Assembly (NCBI RefSeq): GCF_024972735.1
Contig: NZ_CP087722.1
Location: 1 to 64,000, forward strand
Reading direction: 5' to 3'
From: Halalkaliarchaeum sp. AArc-CO
GTDB taxonomy: Archaea; Halobacteriota; Halobacteria; Halobacteriales; Haloferacaceae
DNA length: 64,000 nucleotides
A program made the position numbers and the translations under genes. The notes under the pieces were generated by a model. The model was not told the origin of the DNA. It worked only from the letters and a program-made list of their open reading frames with translations, and made no database searches. This document shows positions 56,041 through 64,000 of this stretch, one piece after another (positions within the stretch are counted from its first letter, which is position 1; the number at the start of each line of letters is the position of its first letter).

Positions 56041-59000
56041 CTACCGGTACTGGTTGATGAGTTCGCGGATGTCATCGGAGTCCACGTAGAGGCCTTGGAG
56101 ACGGGTGGTTCTGTCTGCTTCTTTCAGTAGCATGTCGCCGTCACCTCCGAGTTCTTCAGCTCCCCCTTCGTCGATCAGGATCCGGGAATCGGATTGTTTC
56201 GGGAGTCGGAAAGCCACTCGGGTATCTAGGTTGGCACGGAGGTCCGTGTCGATCGCCTCGTGGGAAGGTCGCTGGGTGGAGATGACGAGATGGACGCCCT
56301 GTGCCCGTGCGATCTGGGCGATACGCCGGACGTTGTCCTCGGTATCATCAGCGTCCTCCCCGAGCTGCTGGAGAAGGTCGCTGTATTCGTCGATGATGAC
56401 AACGATAGGCTTCATCTGGTCGTCCGGATTCTGCTCGTTGTATTCTCCGATGTCCCGGCAGACGCTTTCCCGCAGCAGTTGTTTCCTACGCGGGATTTCG
56501 TCCTCGACCAGCCACTCAAACAGATTGGCAGCGTCTTCGGCGTCGGTAATCACTTCGCCGTTGGAAAGGTTCGGCAGGGAATCGAAGAAGATGAAGTCAG
56601 TCTCCTTCGGGTCGACCAGGGCGAACTCAACGTTGTCCTCGCCTTTCTGCTCTATGAAGTTCAAAATCAGGGAGTACAGGAACACAGTTTTCCCGCTGCC
56701 TGTTGCTCCACCGACCAGCATATGCGGTGCTTCAGAGAGATCCGAGCGGTGGACAATGCCGTCTGGTGTGACTCCTGCCAAGAAGGGTAGTGAGGCCGTC
56801 TCGATGTCGTCGGACGGCTTGTACCGGTCCCTGTAGTCGCGTAGAGGGACCACGACGTTGTTCTCCCGGGGAACGTCCAGGGCAATGTATTCAGTTCCAG
56901 GCAGTCGCTGGACGATCGGTTCTTTCTCGAACGCCATTTCCCGGGCTATATCCTGTGTCCGTTGCTCCAAGGAGCTCTGTTTCTCGCCTGGTGCCAGCCG
57001 GATTTTGAAGCGAACGACGTTTGGCCCGACCTCGATATCGTCGGGGTCGATGTTCCGGATCTTGATCTTGAAATCGTTGAGAACCCGTTTCAGAGTTTCT
57101 ACCAGGTCGGTGTATTCTTCGGGGTCACCGAATCGGTCAGCAGATTCCGTGTCGACATCTGTCTCCTCGTCGTCACTGACGGTGTCTTCCTCTTCTCCGC
57201 CGGCTTTCTCTTCGTCATCTTCTGTCTCAGCTTCGTCGAAGTCGTCCGTTTCCTCTGCTTCCACAGCTTCTTTTTCGGTATCCTGTTCTGGCTCCTGGTC
57301 TTCCCGGTCCTCGATGCCACTGACGATCAGCCGCTTAATCGACTGGCGAGGAAGCTTGTCAACCCTGATGGACTGGGCGTTCGGAGTTACGCCGTCGATT
57401 CGTTCGTCCGACGTGGCTTCGCTGGTGACTTCCACCGAGACGATCCTCGGGTTGATCTCGATTTGAGCATCCCCGTTGAATACGTCGTTAATCCTGTCTG
57501 CCCACTCCTGCTTGCCCTCCATGCCTTCTGCGGAGGTCAGCTCGTAGTACAGTTGTTCGCGGAGAGCCTCTTTCCGGGGCGACGTAGTGAGGTTTTTGTC
57601 GCCGGTGAACAGGCCGCGGATCGTGTCTGTCGTCTCGAAGACTTGGTCGACGGCACTTCCTTCGACGACCTTGGTACCGCCTTCGTCTTTGACGGTGTAG
57701 GCGCTGCTGGTTTCTTCCAGAGTCTTGATTTCAATGATGTCGAGGATGAGGCCGCCGTCGTCGTCGAACTGGACGGTGAGGATGTCAGCCCGGCTCTCGC
57801 TGTCTCCCAGGTTCAGCCATTCCCGGGTACGTGGGTTGTCGATAGAGAAGATCAGCTTGGGGTCGGCCAGTGTCTGCTGAAGCCACTGGACTGCGATGAT
57901 CGAGCCAAGCAGGCCTTTCGTATTCCGGGATTTTCCGCTGCCGAGGGTTTCCCGGGTTATCAGGCGGAGAAGACCGCTTTGCTGCAGGTCGGCTATTCTC
58001 TCCGCGATCTCCTCCAGGTCGGTGTCGTCAGGAGCTAGGCGGTATTCGTTGATGATACGGCGGAGGACTCGTCGGAAGTAGTCTATGTCCTCCGAGTACG
58101 TGGCGAAGTCGCGTTCGCCGCGTCGTTCCCTGGAGATCAGGTTGTCCTTCCAGAACGGGTTGCCGTTCATCGGCGGTGAGGAGATGGAGACCCAAATCGC
58201 GGAGTCGAGGAGCTCGTCGATAGTCTCCTTTTCGACGTTGAGTTCGTTGACCTCGGCGTTGTGGACAGCCTGCCGCTGGTTATACAGCTGGTTGATCAAG
58301 TCCTGATACTCGGAGAAGAGGACCCCCTCCTTCGACGGCGAGATGTTGATCTTGTCCTCGAGCAGGTCGTAGTCGAACTCTTTCGGGACGTACAGTGGGT
58401 GGATTGTGGTCTCGGCGTCTCGTTCGAAGGTTTGGATGCTGAAGTCGCTCTGGTCGTTGATCAGAATGAAGTGCTGTGGGTCACCCTTCAGATCCTCAGC
58501 GTATGAGTCGTAACTGGGGTGTTCGGTTGTAACAATCTCGAACTTGCCAGAGTCGTTGTCAGGGCCGAACAGGTTGATGATGTCCTCAGAGACGCTGGAT
58601 GAGGCAGTACCGTTGAGGACAGGTTTCTCTTCGTCCTCGATGAAGGCGAACTCCACTGTTGCGCCTTGGATTTCCTCATTCTCCGCCAGGTCAGCGATAT
58701 CAGAGAGCAGGTCTACCGGATCCAAGGGATCGATGACGCTGATCTTGAGGTGACGTCGGGACGGTGGGTATGCTGACGTGAATTTGTCGAGGACGTAGTC
58801 GTAGAACTTGGAGTTCGTGCCTTCCGCTGCGTTCTCAATCCGGGTGTAGACTGGCAGCCTGTCGATTTCAGCTGACTGTACAAGGTAGGTCTCATCCGCC
58901 AGTCTGTAGTTCCCGCCGACATGGATACTGCGGAGGACGTGCGGCTGTTCTTCGACGCTGTTGATTAGGAAGTTGCGTTCCTCCTCGGTCAGCGATTCCT

Positions 59001-60648
59001 TCTCGTCCTTCATTTCCCGCGCCAGTTCGGAGTATTTCCAGAGGTGGAGCGGGTGCAGCGGGGAGAGGATGAGTTCTCTGTCGTCTTCGTATTCGAGGAT
59101 GATGGTATCAAATAGGAGGAAGTCGGAGAGGAGTTTGGAGGATCCTTCGGAGCTGACGTTCTGAATCTCTCGGTACTTCTTGTCCAGTTTGTCCTGGACT
59201 TCGCGGTATGCCTCGATGTACTCTTCTGCCGATTCCAACAGATCTTCGTCCCCAAGAAGCCGGATGAGCGGTGCGGAGAGTAGTCCGGGGAGGGCGTCGA
59301 CAAGTTCGCCGCGGGCTGTTACGTATCGGTCGATGGATTCAACCAGGTCCTCGAACTTGCCGCTGTTCTCGGCTACTCTACGGAGTTTTTCGAAGCTGCT
59401 GTCGTCGCCTCGCGGCTGAAAATTCTCGCTTCTCAGGGCTTGGAAGTTCTTGATCGCGCTCTGTCTGTCCTCTGGATTGTGTATGATGCCGCCGAAGAAG
59501 TCCTCGGTGACGAAATGTTCGACGAAGTAATAGAGGTCGTCGTTGACGTCGAAGGCCAGCTGTTCGTCCCCGGTGAACTCCATATCGACCCGGCTTTCTT
59601 CTTCCTCTACGGCTTCTCGGTACTGGTCGTCGAACTCTTCTGAAAGCCGTTCCAGTTCTTCGTCGTTGTCGTCGAAGACTGCTTCCACACTGGCGGATTC
59701 GACATCTCTACGGGTGCTGGTGGTTGAACGTCGCCGACTGGACTGGCCGGAGGTGAAGAAGATCTCCTTAACCTCGTTGTACGTCAGGTCGGCGAGAATC
59801 TCCGAGTCACCTGTTCGTTCGAACCGTCGAAGCTTGGCTACGAATTTTTCCCGTTCTTCCCTTTCGCTGTCGTCGACTTTGGTGACGCTATTAGTGAGGC
59901 GTCGTCGATCCCTGTTAGACATGTGAGAGACTCGCAGAACGAGGTCCAGGTTGTCGGAAAGCCTGTCCGGGATTTCGGCTGGGTTGTTGAGCCCTGGGTC
60001 GTTGAACAGCCGCAGTCTGTAGAGTTCAGTTCCGAGAGCATCAAGTGAGGCTTGTTCTGATTCCTTGAGCGTCGAGGTTGCGTAGTCTGCTACTGCAGGG
60101 ATTTCGAATCTATCGTAGAGGTCGGATCCAAGGGTTTCCCAGATGGCTTTTGCTGGGGGACTGTCGGCGAACTGTTCCTGGGCCTGCATCTGGTCCGTGA
60201 TTTCTCGAGTAATTTCTGCCAGAGGCAGGTCGACCATGCCCTCAAAGTCTTTCATCGAGTTCAGGCGGGCGTGGTCTCCCCGGACCAGGATTACCAGTTT
60301 CTCTGGCTCGATACGTCCCTCCCATTCGAATCCGGTGTCGGTGCCGTTTCGCCAGTTGACTGCGACACTGACTTTGTCTGTGAGTCTGACGGAGGAGTCC
60401 TCAGTCCGTGACTGGAGATCGTCGATGTCTGCTTCGTCGATGCTAACCAGACCCAGGCCGACATCGTATCGTGCGTTACTGCAGAGGATGTCGACGAACT
60501 CCTCGGCGTCGAACCGAGGCGGAGATTCGATGATGACCCCGATGTTTTCCTCAGTCAGTTGTTCGACTGTCTCGTTCGCGATTGCTTTGCCAATCAGATC
60601 CTCGTTGCTCTTGTATGAGTTGGCTTGTGTCTGTGGACTTTCGCTCAT
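56041..60648 (-). CDS. DptH/FtsK-HerA-like translocase with nuclease-like core, 1535 aa
   Basis: The C-terminal 400 residues are an FtsK/HerA motor: LVGGATGSGKTVFLYSLI (Walker A, about 1311), VEFALVDPKETDF, KPIVVIIDEYSDLLQQ (Walker B, about 1410) and HLVISTQRPS. Residues about 950-975 read RADILTVQFDD, then LDIIEIKT, a PD-(D/E)XK-like D...ExK core. A long acidic linker (about 1115-1175) joins the two. The rest is unrecognised. Size, order and motor match DptH/DndH, the translocase of phosphorothioate-dependent restriction, or its archaeal Pbe counterpart. It overlaps the upstream gene (ATGA). Confidence 0.7.
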   Translation of the reverse strand: MSESPQTQANSYKSNEDLIGKAIANETVEQLTEENIGVIIESPPRFDAEEFVDILCSNARYDVGLGLVSIDEADIDDLQSRTEDSSVRLTDKVSVAVNWRNGTDTGFEWEGRIEPEKLVILVRGDHARLNSMKDFEGMVDLPLAEITREITDQMQAQEQFADSPPAKAIWETLGSDLYDRFEIPAVADYATSTLKESEQASLDALGTELYRLRLFNDPGLNNPAEIPDRLSDNLDLVLRVSHMSNRDRRRLTNSVTKVDDSEREEREKFVAKLRRFERTGDSEILADLTYNEVKEIFFTSGQSSRRRSTTSTRRDVESASVEAVFDDNDEELERLSEEFDDQYREAVEEEESRVDMEFTGDEQLAFDVNDDLYYFVEHFVTEDFFGGIIHNPEDRQSAIKNFQALRSENFQPRGDDSSFEKLRRVAENSGKFEDLVESIDRYVTARGELVDALPGLLSAPLIRLLGDEDLLESAEEYIEAYREVQDKLDKKYREIQNVSSEGSSKLLSDFLLFDTIILEYEDDRELILSPLHPLHLWKYSELAREMKDEKESLTEEERNFLINSVEEQPHVLRSIHVGGNYRLADETYLVQSAEIDRLPVYTRIENAAEGTNSKFYDYVLDKFTSAYPPSRRHLKISVIDPLDPVDLLSDIADLAENEEIQGATVEFAFIEDEEKPVLNGTASSSVSEDIINLFGPDNDSGKFEIVTTEHPSYDSYAEDLKGDPQHFILINDQSDFSIQTFERDAETTIHPLYVPKEFDYDLLEDKINISPSKEGVLFSEYQDLINQLYNQRQAVHNAEVNELNVEKETIDELLDSAIWVSISSPPMNGNPFWKDNLISRERRGERDFATYSEDIDYFRRVLRRIINEYRLAPDDTDLEEIAERIADLQQSGLLRLITRETLGSGKSRNTKGLLGSIIAVQWLQQTLADPKLIFSIDNPRTREWLNLGDSESRADILTVQFDDDGGLILDIIEIKTLEETSSAYTVKDEGGTKVVEGSAVDQVFETTDTIRGLFTGDKNLTTSPRKEALREQLYYELTSAEGMEGKQEWADRINDVFNGDAQIEINPRIVSVEVTSEATSDERIDGVTPNAQSIRVDKLPRQSIKRLIVSGIEDREDQEPEQDTEKEAVEAEETDDFDEAETEDDEEKAGGEEEDTVSDDEETDVDTESADRFGDPEEYTDLVETLKRVLNDFKIKIRNIDPDDIEVGPNVVRFKIRLAPGEKQSSLEQRTQDIAREMAFEKEPIVQRLPGTEYIALDVPRENNVVVPLRDYRDRYKPSDDIETASLPFLAGVTPDGIVHRSDLSEAPHMLVGGATGSGKTVFLYSLILNFIEQKGEDNVEFALVDPKETDFIFFDSLPNLSNGEVITDAEDAANLFEWLVEDEIPRRKQLLRESVCRDIGEYNEQNPDDQMKPIVVIIDEYSDLLQQLGEDADDTEDNVRRIAQIARAQGVHLVISTQRPSHEAIDTDLRANLDTRVAFRLPKQSDSRILIDEGGAEELGGDGDMLLKEADRTTRLQGLYVDSDDIRELINQYR

Positions 60649-62147
60649 ATTTTCTCCTCCGGAACAGAGACGATGGTGACGCCGTCCGCGTATTCCTCGG
60701 CGTATCCAAGGCTGGATACGGCTTCTTTGAAGCCCTCGTAGTTCTGGTTGTTCAGCGGGTCACTTTCTGATGCGCTGGCACCGAGGCGGATGTCCCACTC
60801 GGCCAGGTGGCTGCGGTCCTGTTCAGTTCCGCCTACGATGATTCCGTACCGCTCTCGGAGTTCTTCTGAGAGGTCTTGGAGGGACATGCTCGCACCGGGT
60901 TCGATTACGGAGATAAGGATGGGTTCCAGCATCTCAGGGTCAGGTCGGTACCTGCGCTTGTTCGCCCGGTTTCCTCGTGGTTTGAGTATCCCGGCACGCC
61001 AGGCGAATGTCTGGGCCGTGGACTGCGGTGTGTACGTGTCGAACCGGTTCGAAAAGTCATGGATAACGTTGCTGACAGCGTCCACCAGCCTGTGGAAGGT
61101 GGTATCTTTTTCCGGATCCCGAGAGGCACGGAACACCTGTTCGAACTTCTCGTAGTCCTGTGCGATCTTGTCCTCCTTCTTCCGGTTCAACTCCAGGAAA
61201 TTGTGGTTCTCGATCTCTCGGAGGACATCGTCCTCGCTGTAGTCTTTGTAGCCCTGTAGGTCGAGGACGTGTTCGACGCCGAGCCGGGTGGCTAACTGGA
61301 TCTCTGATCCGACGACGCGGAAGGATTCGAGGCTGGCGTCGGCTACCGGGTTGTTCCTGTTCCCGGTGTAGTTCAGGACGAGTGGGACGGGTTCGTCTTT
61401 GCCTCCGTCTTCCCGTATCTCGTTGTGCCGGTTGGCCATGTAGACATAGAGTAGGAATCCGCCGAATTTGATAGTGCGGCGAAGGTCACGGGCGTAATTC
61501 AGATCGTAGTCGCCGTTGGAGTCTTTCAGGTGCTTCGACAGAGTTTCGAAGCCTACGACGAACTCGTCCGTGATCTTTCCGTCACCGAATGCGTCTCCGA
61601 GAACCGGCTCTTCCCAAGGTGATACCGTGACGTTGCCTTTCTCTCCACCTTTGGCGAGTGGCCGGAATAGGAGGGAGATGGCGTCGTGGTGGTCCTGAAG
61701 CTGGTCGGTTAGCTTCTGGTTGATGTCGTTGTCTGATTCGGCCAGTACGGTGTAGATGAACTGTGAAGGTGTTACACCTATTCGACGGTAGGCGACGAAC
61801 CAGTCGCTCATAGAGGTCATCGCGGAGTGCCGTGGACTACTTGCGTACAGGGCGTTGTCGTTGTCTAGGACCTTCCGCATCCTGTACCGGAGGTTGTCCA
61901 TCTGTTCGTCGCTGAGATCACGAGAGGACTCGAACAGGTCGTGGTATTTTTCGTCCAAGTCGCTGGAAGGGGTTTTCCCTGGTTTCTCGACGAACTTGAA
62001 TAGGTCCTCCGACTGGTGTGTGGAGCCGAGGACGTTGCTAAAGACGACCTGGGAGAGATGAACTGGTTTCAGAGAGGCAGAGGTTGCTTTGAATCCGAAT
62101 GCGGCTTCGGATGCGTCAGAGTTGATGTCGTTGAGTCTCATTGGCAT
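60645..62147 (-). CDS. Middle component of the DptF/DptH-like operon, function unknown
   Basis: A 500-aa protein with no motif I can name with confidence. It contains a conserved-looking mid-region (LVLNYTGNRNNPVADASLES, AFGFKATSASLKPVHLSQ) and a possible C-terminal winged helix (MSLQDLSEELRERYGIIVGG). Its position between the DptF-like ATPase and the DptH-like translocase is that of DptG, but length and sequence give only weak support. It overlaps the translocase start (ATGA) and is 6 bp behind the ATPase gene. Confidence 0.5.
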   Translation of the reverse strand: MPMRLNDINSDASEAAFGFKATSASLKPVHLSQVVFSNVLGSTHQSEDLFKFVEKPGKTPSSDLDEKYHDLFESSRDLSDEQMDNLRYRMRKVLDNDNALYASSPRHSAMTSMSDWFVAYRRIGVTPSQFIYTVLAESDNDINQKLTDQLQDHHDAISLLFRPLAKGGEKGNVTVSPWEEPVLGDAFGDGKITDEFVVGFETLSKHLKDSNGDYDLNYARDLRRTIKFGGFLLYVYMANRHNEIREDGGKDEPVPLVLNYTGNRNNPVADASLESFRVVGSEIQLATRLGVEHVLDLQGYKDYSEDDVLREIENHNFLELNRKKEDKIAQDYEKFEQVFRASRDPEKDTTFHRLVDAVSNVIHDFSNRFDTYTPQSTAQTFAWRAGILKPRGNRANKRRYRPDPEMLEPILISVIEPGASMSLQDLSEELRERYGIIVGGTEQDRSHLAEWDIRLGASASESDPLNNQNYEGFKEAVSSLGYAEEYADGVTIVSVPEEKI

Positions 62148-62153
62148 CGGTGT

Positions 62154-63713
62154 TCACCTCCGCTCCATCTGGTACCGGTCATCGTTGACTGTCAGGATCT
62201 CGAGTTCCCCGGTTTCCGTGTCCATGATGTGGACAGTGCCGTAGTCCTCATCGTGGCTTTCCCTGTACTCGATTTCCTCCATAAACTCTAGCAACTGCTG
62301 CTCTTCCTCTCTGCCGCGTAGGATGTAGGGGATGTTCCCTTCCAGAGTACCGAGTGTCTCTGATAGATCCGGGTCGATTCGGAGTCTAACTGTCGAGTCC
62401 CGGCCTTCGTATTCGAGGACGTGGTGGTCGTGGTTGTAGTCCATAGCATCGCTGATCTCTGGGTGGAGCTGCGGGACCCGGCGGTTTAGCTCGCGTTTCG
62501 GAATTTCTGTCCGGGAGATCAGGGACAGGGAGCTTTTGGACCGGTAGTTATGGGAGAGCCAGACTCGGAGGTCGGATCCTTTGGAGGAGTCCGGCATGAA
62601 GTAGCTGTTAATCATCTCTATGACGTCCTCTTTCACGCTTTCGTCCGGACGTTCTCTGTTCCGCTGGTTGTGGAAGGAGTAGTTGGTCTCGTGGTAGAGG
62701 TCGCGGGCGTCGTAGTCTTTGATGGCTACGTCCTCGAAGTAGAACTGGCGTTTCTTTTCGATGAAGCGTTGGTCGACTTCTTCCTCTGAGTCTTCTTCGT
62801 CCCTCCGTGAGACCTCTTCTTCGGCGTCTGCCCAGAGCTTGCTGTCGATGAATGGATGGGTGAGATCGCGGGGATGGAAGTATTCATTCAGGAGGGTGAA
62901 GATCTTCCCGCTGCCGTTGAAAGCGAGGTTGTAGTATTTCAGGTCTTCGTCGAAGTCGGTGACGCTCTCTTCTTTGGCTCCGGTGATACAGTAGGCGAGA
63001 AAGTTCAGTAGGTCACGGACGGTGACGTGGGCGTCCAGTTGGCCGACCGACTGTAGGAGGCGGATGATGTTTTCTCTGACCCGGTCGTTCCGCATCTTGT
63101 CCATGTTGTAGGCGATATGGCCGTCGATGTCGTCGCCGTTGTTCTCTTTCAGGAACTTGTTCGAGGTCAGGTTCTCGATGGCCTGGCCGATGACCTTGCG
63201 TGTGAGGATGTTCCTGTTGTTGAGGTCGATGACGACGATAGAGTCGAAGTCAGCGTTGTCGGCTTGGTCTTCGTCGTAGATGATCTGATTCTGGAACTGG
63301 CTTCGAACTTTCTCCAGGAAGGGATATTCGTCGGCGTGCTGGGTTGTCATCTCGTAAAGAGGGCCATCGTTGATAGCTAGGATACCGGGCCGGCCGTCGC
63401 CGAGGGCGTCCTTCCATTTGTCGAGTAGGACGGTGTAGTCGTCGTATTCGGAGGCGTCGGAGAGATAGAAATAGTCGGGCTCAGGGTACTCGGGCTTCAT
63501 CTGCAGGATGTACTGGGTTTTCCCGTCCCCAGGGTTCCCGGTGAGAACGATCTGTTTCCCGTTTTCCAGCGCGTCCTGCAGGTATTCTTCACCGTCCAGG
63601 CGGGTTGTTATGTGTATCTCTCTGCGTTGCTCGTCGGTGAGTTGTTCAGCGAAGCCTCCCTGTGCCAACTGCGAAAGGAATCGTAGATTCAGTGTCGATG
63701 CTTCAATTCCCAT
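62154..63713 (-). CDS. DptF-like P-loop ATPase
   Basis: A 519-aa ATPase. Walker A is VLTGNPGDGKTQYIL (about 54-68), the acidic strand DSIVVIDLNNRN (about 158-169) resembles Walker B, and the helical C-terminal part is rich in charged residues. The GNPGDGKT loop and operon order match DptF, the ATPase partner in phosphorothioate-dependent restriction; the same arrangement would fit the archaeal Pbe system. It follows a gene that runs off the window by 40 bp. Confidence 0.6.
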   Translation of the reverse strand: MGIEASTLNLRFLSQLAQGGFAEQLTDEQRREIHITTRLDGEEYLQDALENGKQIVLTGNPGDGKTQYILQMKPEYPEPDYFYLSDASEYDDYTVLLDKWKDALGDGRPGILAINDGPLYEMTTQHADEYPFLEKVRSQFQNQIIYDEDQADNADFDSIVVIDLNNRNILTRKVIGQAIENLTSNKFLKENNGDDIDGHIAYNMDKMRNDRVRENIIRLLQSVGQLDAHVTVRDLLNFLAYCITGAKEESVTDFDEDLKYYNLAFNGSGKIFTLLNEYFHPRDLTHPFIDSKLWADAEEEVSRRDEEDSEEEVDQRFIEKKRQFYFEDVAIKDYDARDLYHETNYSFHNQRNRERPDESVKEDVIEMINSYFMPDSSKGSDLRVWLSHNYRSKSSLSLISRTEIPKRELNRRVPQLHPEISDAMDYNHDHHVLEYEGRDSTVRLRIDPDLSETLGTLEGNIPYILRGREEEQQLLEFMEEIEYRESHDEDYGTVHIMDTETGELEILTVNDDRYQMERR

Positions 63714-63753
63714 ATTTTACCTTTGATGTTGGTGACCGAATATTCCCGCCATG

Positions 63754-64000
63754 TTAACTGTTGCTTATAATGAACTCGCTGAGGCTGGCTTGTCGTTTGT
63801 CGAAATCGATCTCGCTGCTTAGTTTGAACTCTTGCTTGTCGAATTTCCTGATGTTTTCCAGGACTTCTTGTTTTTGAGCTCTCATGCTTGCCCAGCGGTC
63901 GATCCAGTGCTGGTAGATTGACTCCTGTTCTTTCTTCGGGTCGTCGAACTCCCAGTAGTATTCTGGGTCGTCGTCGATTCCGAGGAGGTAGTTCTGTGAG
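63754..64000 (-). CDS. 3' end of the first visible operon gene, truncated by the window edge
   Basis: An open frame runs in from the right edge and ends at the TAA at 63754-63756. The last 81 residues include YYWEFDDPKKEQESIYQ, then WASMRAQKQEVLENIRKF and the tail SLSEFIISNS. It is charged and helical; no family is recognisable from this piece. It is co-directional with and 40 bp before the DptF-like gene, so it probably is the operon's upstream member. Confidence 0.65.
   Translation of the reverse strand, partial: SQNYLLGIDDDPEYYWEFDDPKKEQESIYQHWIDRWASMRAQKQEVLENIRKFDKQEFKLSSEIDFDKRQASLSEFIISNS

Noticed and set aside
56962-58038. + strand open frame of 358 codons
   Set aside because: It runs antisense through the nuclease-like and acidic-linker parts of the DptH-like gene. 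No motif is visible and the sense gene is far better supported.
61160-61471. Gly/Arg-rich + strand frame in the operon
   Set aside because: It is antisense to the 500-aa gene and shows biased low-complexity translation.

Overview
The window looks like haloarchaeal accessory DNA, most likely a megaplasmid or a heavily remodelled integrated region. The evidence is the acidic proteome, Tat-type lipoproteins with haloarchaeal signal sequences, leaderless-type promoters, an Orc1/Cdc6 initiator, haloarchaeal insertion sequences (an ISH8-like IS4 element and two IS5-type elements) and many half-decayed genes. I saw no rRNA, tRNA or CRISPR array.

Layout. 0-2 kb: selO between two short dispersed repeats. 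2.7-8.9 kb: a translationally coupled operon of a TraG/VirD4-like ATPase, a PriS-like primase and a PriL-like partner, i.e. mobile-element replication and transfer genes. 9.1-11.1 kb: an ISH8 remnant, an AT-rich gap and an Orc1/Cdc6 gene with origin-like repeats. 11.2-17.0 kb: an amidase and a polyamine-type ABC importer. 17.1-22.8 kb: a truncated duplicate of a winged-helix gene, an ABC-2 exporter, a small membrane protein, a decayed SDR gene, then a wHTH / MazF-like toxin / tyrosine recombinase operon. 23.5-25.0 kb: a phased 13-bp iteron array followed by parA and a small partner gene, a plausible partition locus. 25-33 kb: a UvrD-like helicase with an internal nuclease motif, a NucS-like nuclease, a lipoprotein, an intact ISH8-like element with an 11-bp target duplication, and a membrane-anchored HNH protein. 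33.5-37.1 kb: wreckage: a SprT/zinc-ribbon gene split by an IS5 element with an 8-bp duplication, an xseA fragment and an orc1/cdc6 pseudogene.

37-64 kb reads as a defence or genome-maintenance island. It holds a DUF4209/HEPN-like protein, a PD-(D/E)XK protein preceded and followed by copies of one spaced palindrome, and a four-gene operon (RHH/wHTH DNA-binding protein, two paralogous proteins with duplicated modules, SF2 helicase). Next come a metallo-beta-lactamase protein with a coiled coil, a multi-zinc-finger Upf1-like helicase, TRAM and EVE proteins, and a DptF/DptH-like ATPase-translocase operon that runs off the right edge.

The strongest candidate for an undescribed system is 43.3-49.2 kb. 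The same roughly 90-120-residue module appears to occur twice in each of two neighbouring proteins and once more at the C-terminus of the adjacent helicase, behind a promoter carrying a palindromic operator candidate. The right-edge operon may belong to the archaeal phosphorothioate-linked Pbe/Dpt class, but its modification genes are not in this window. All family names come from reading motifs; no database search was possible.
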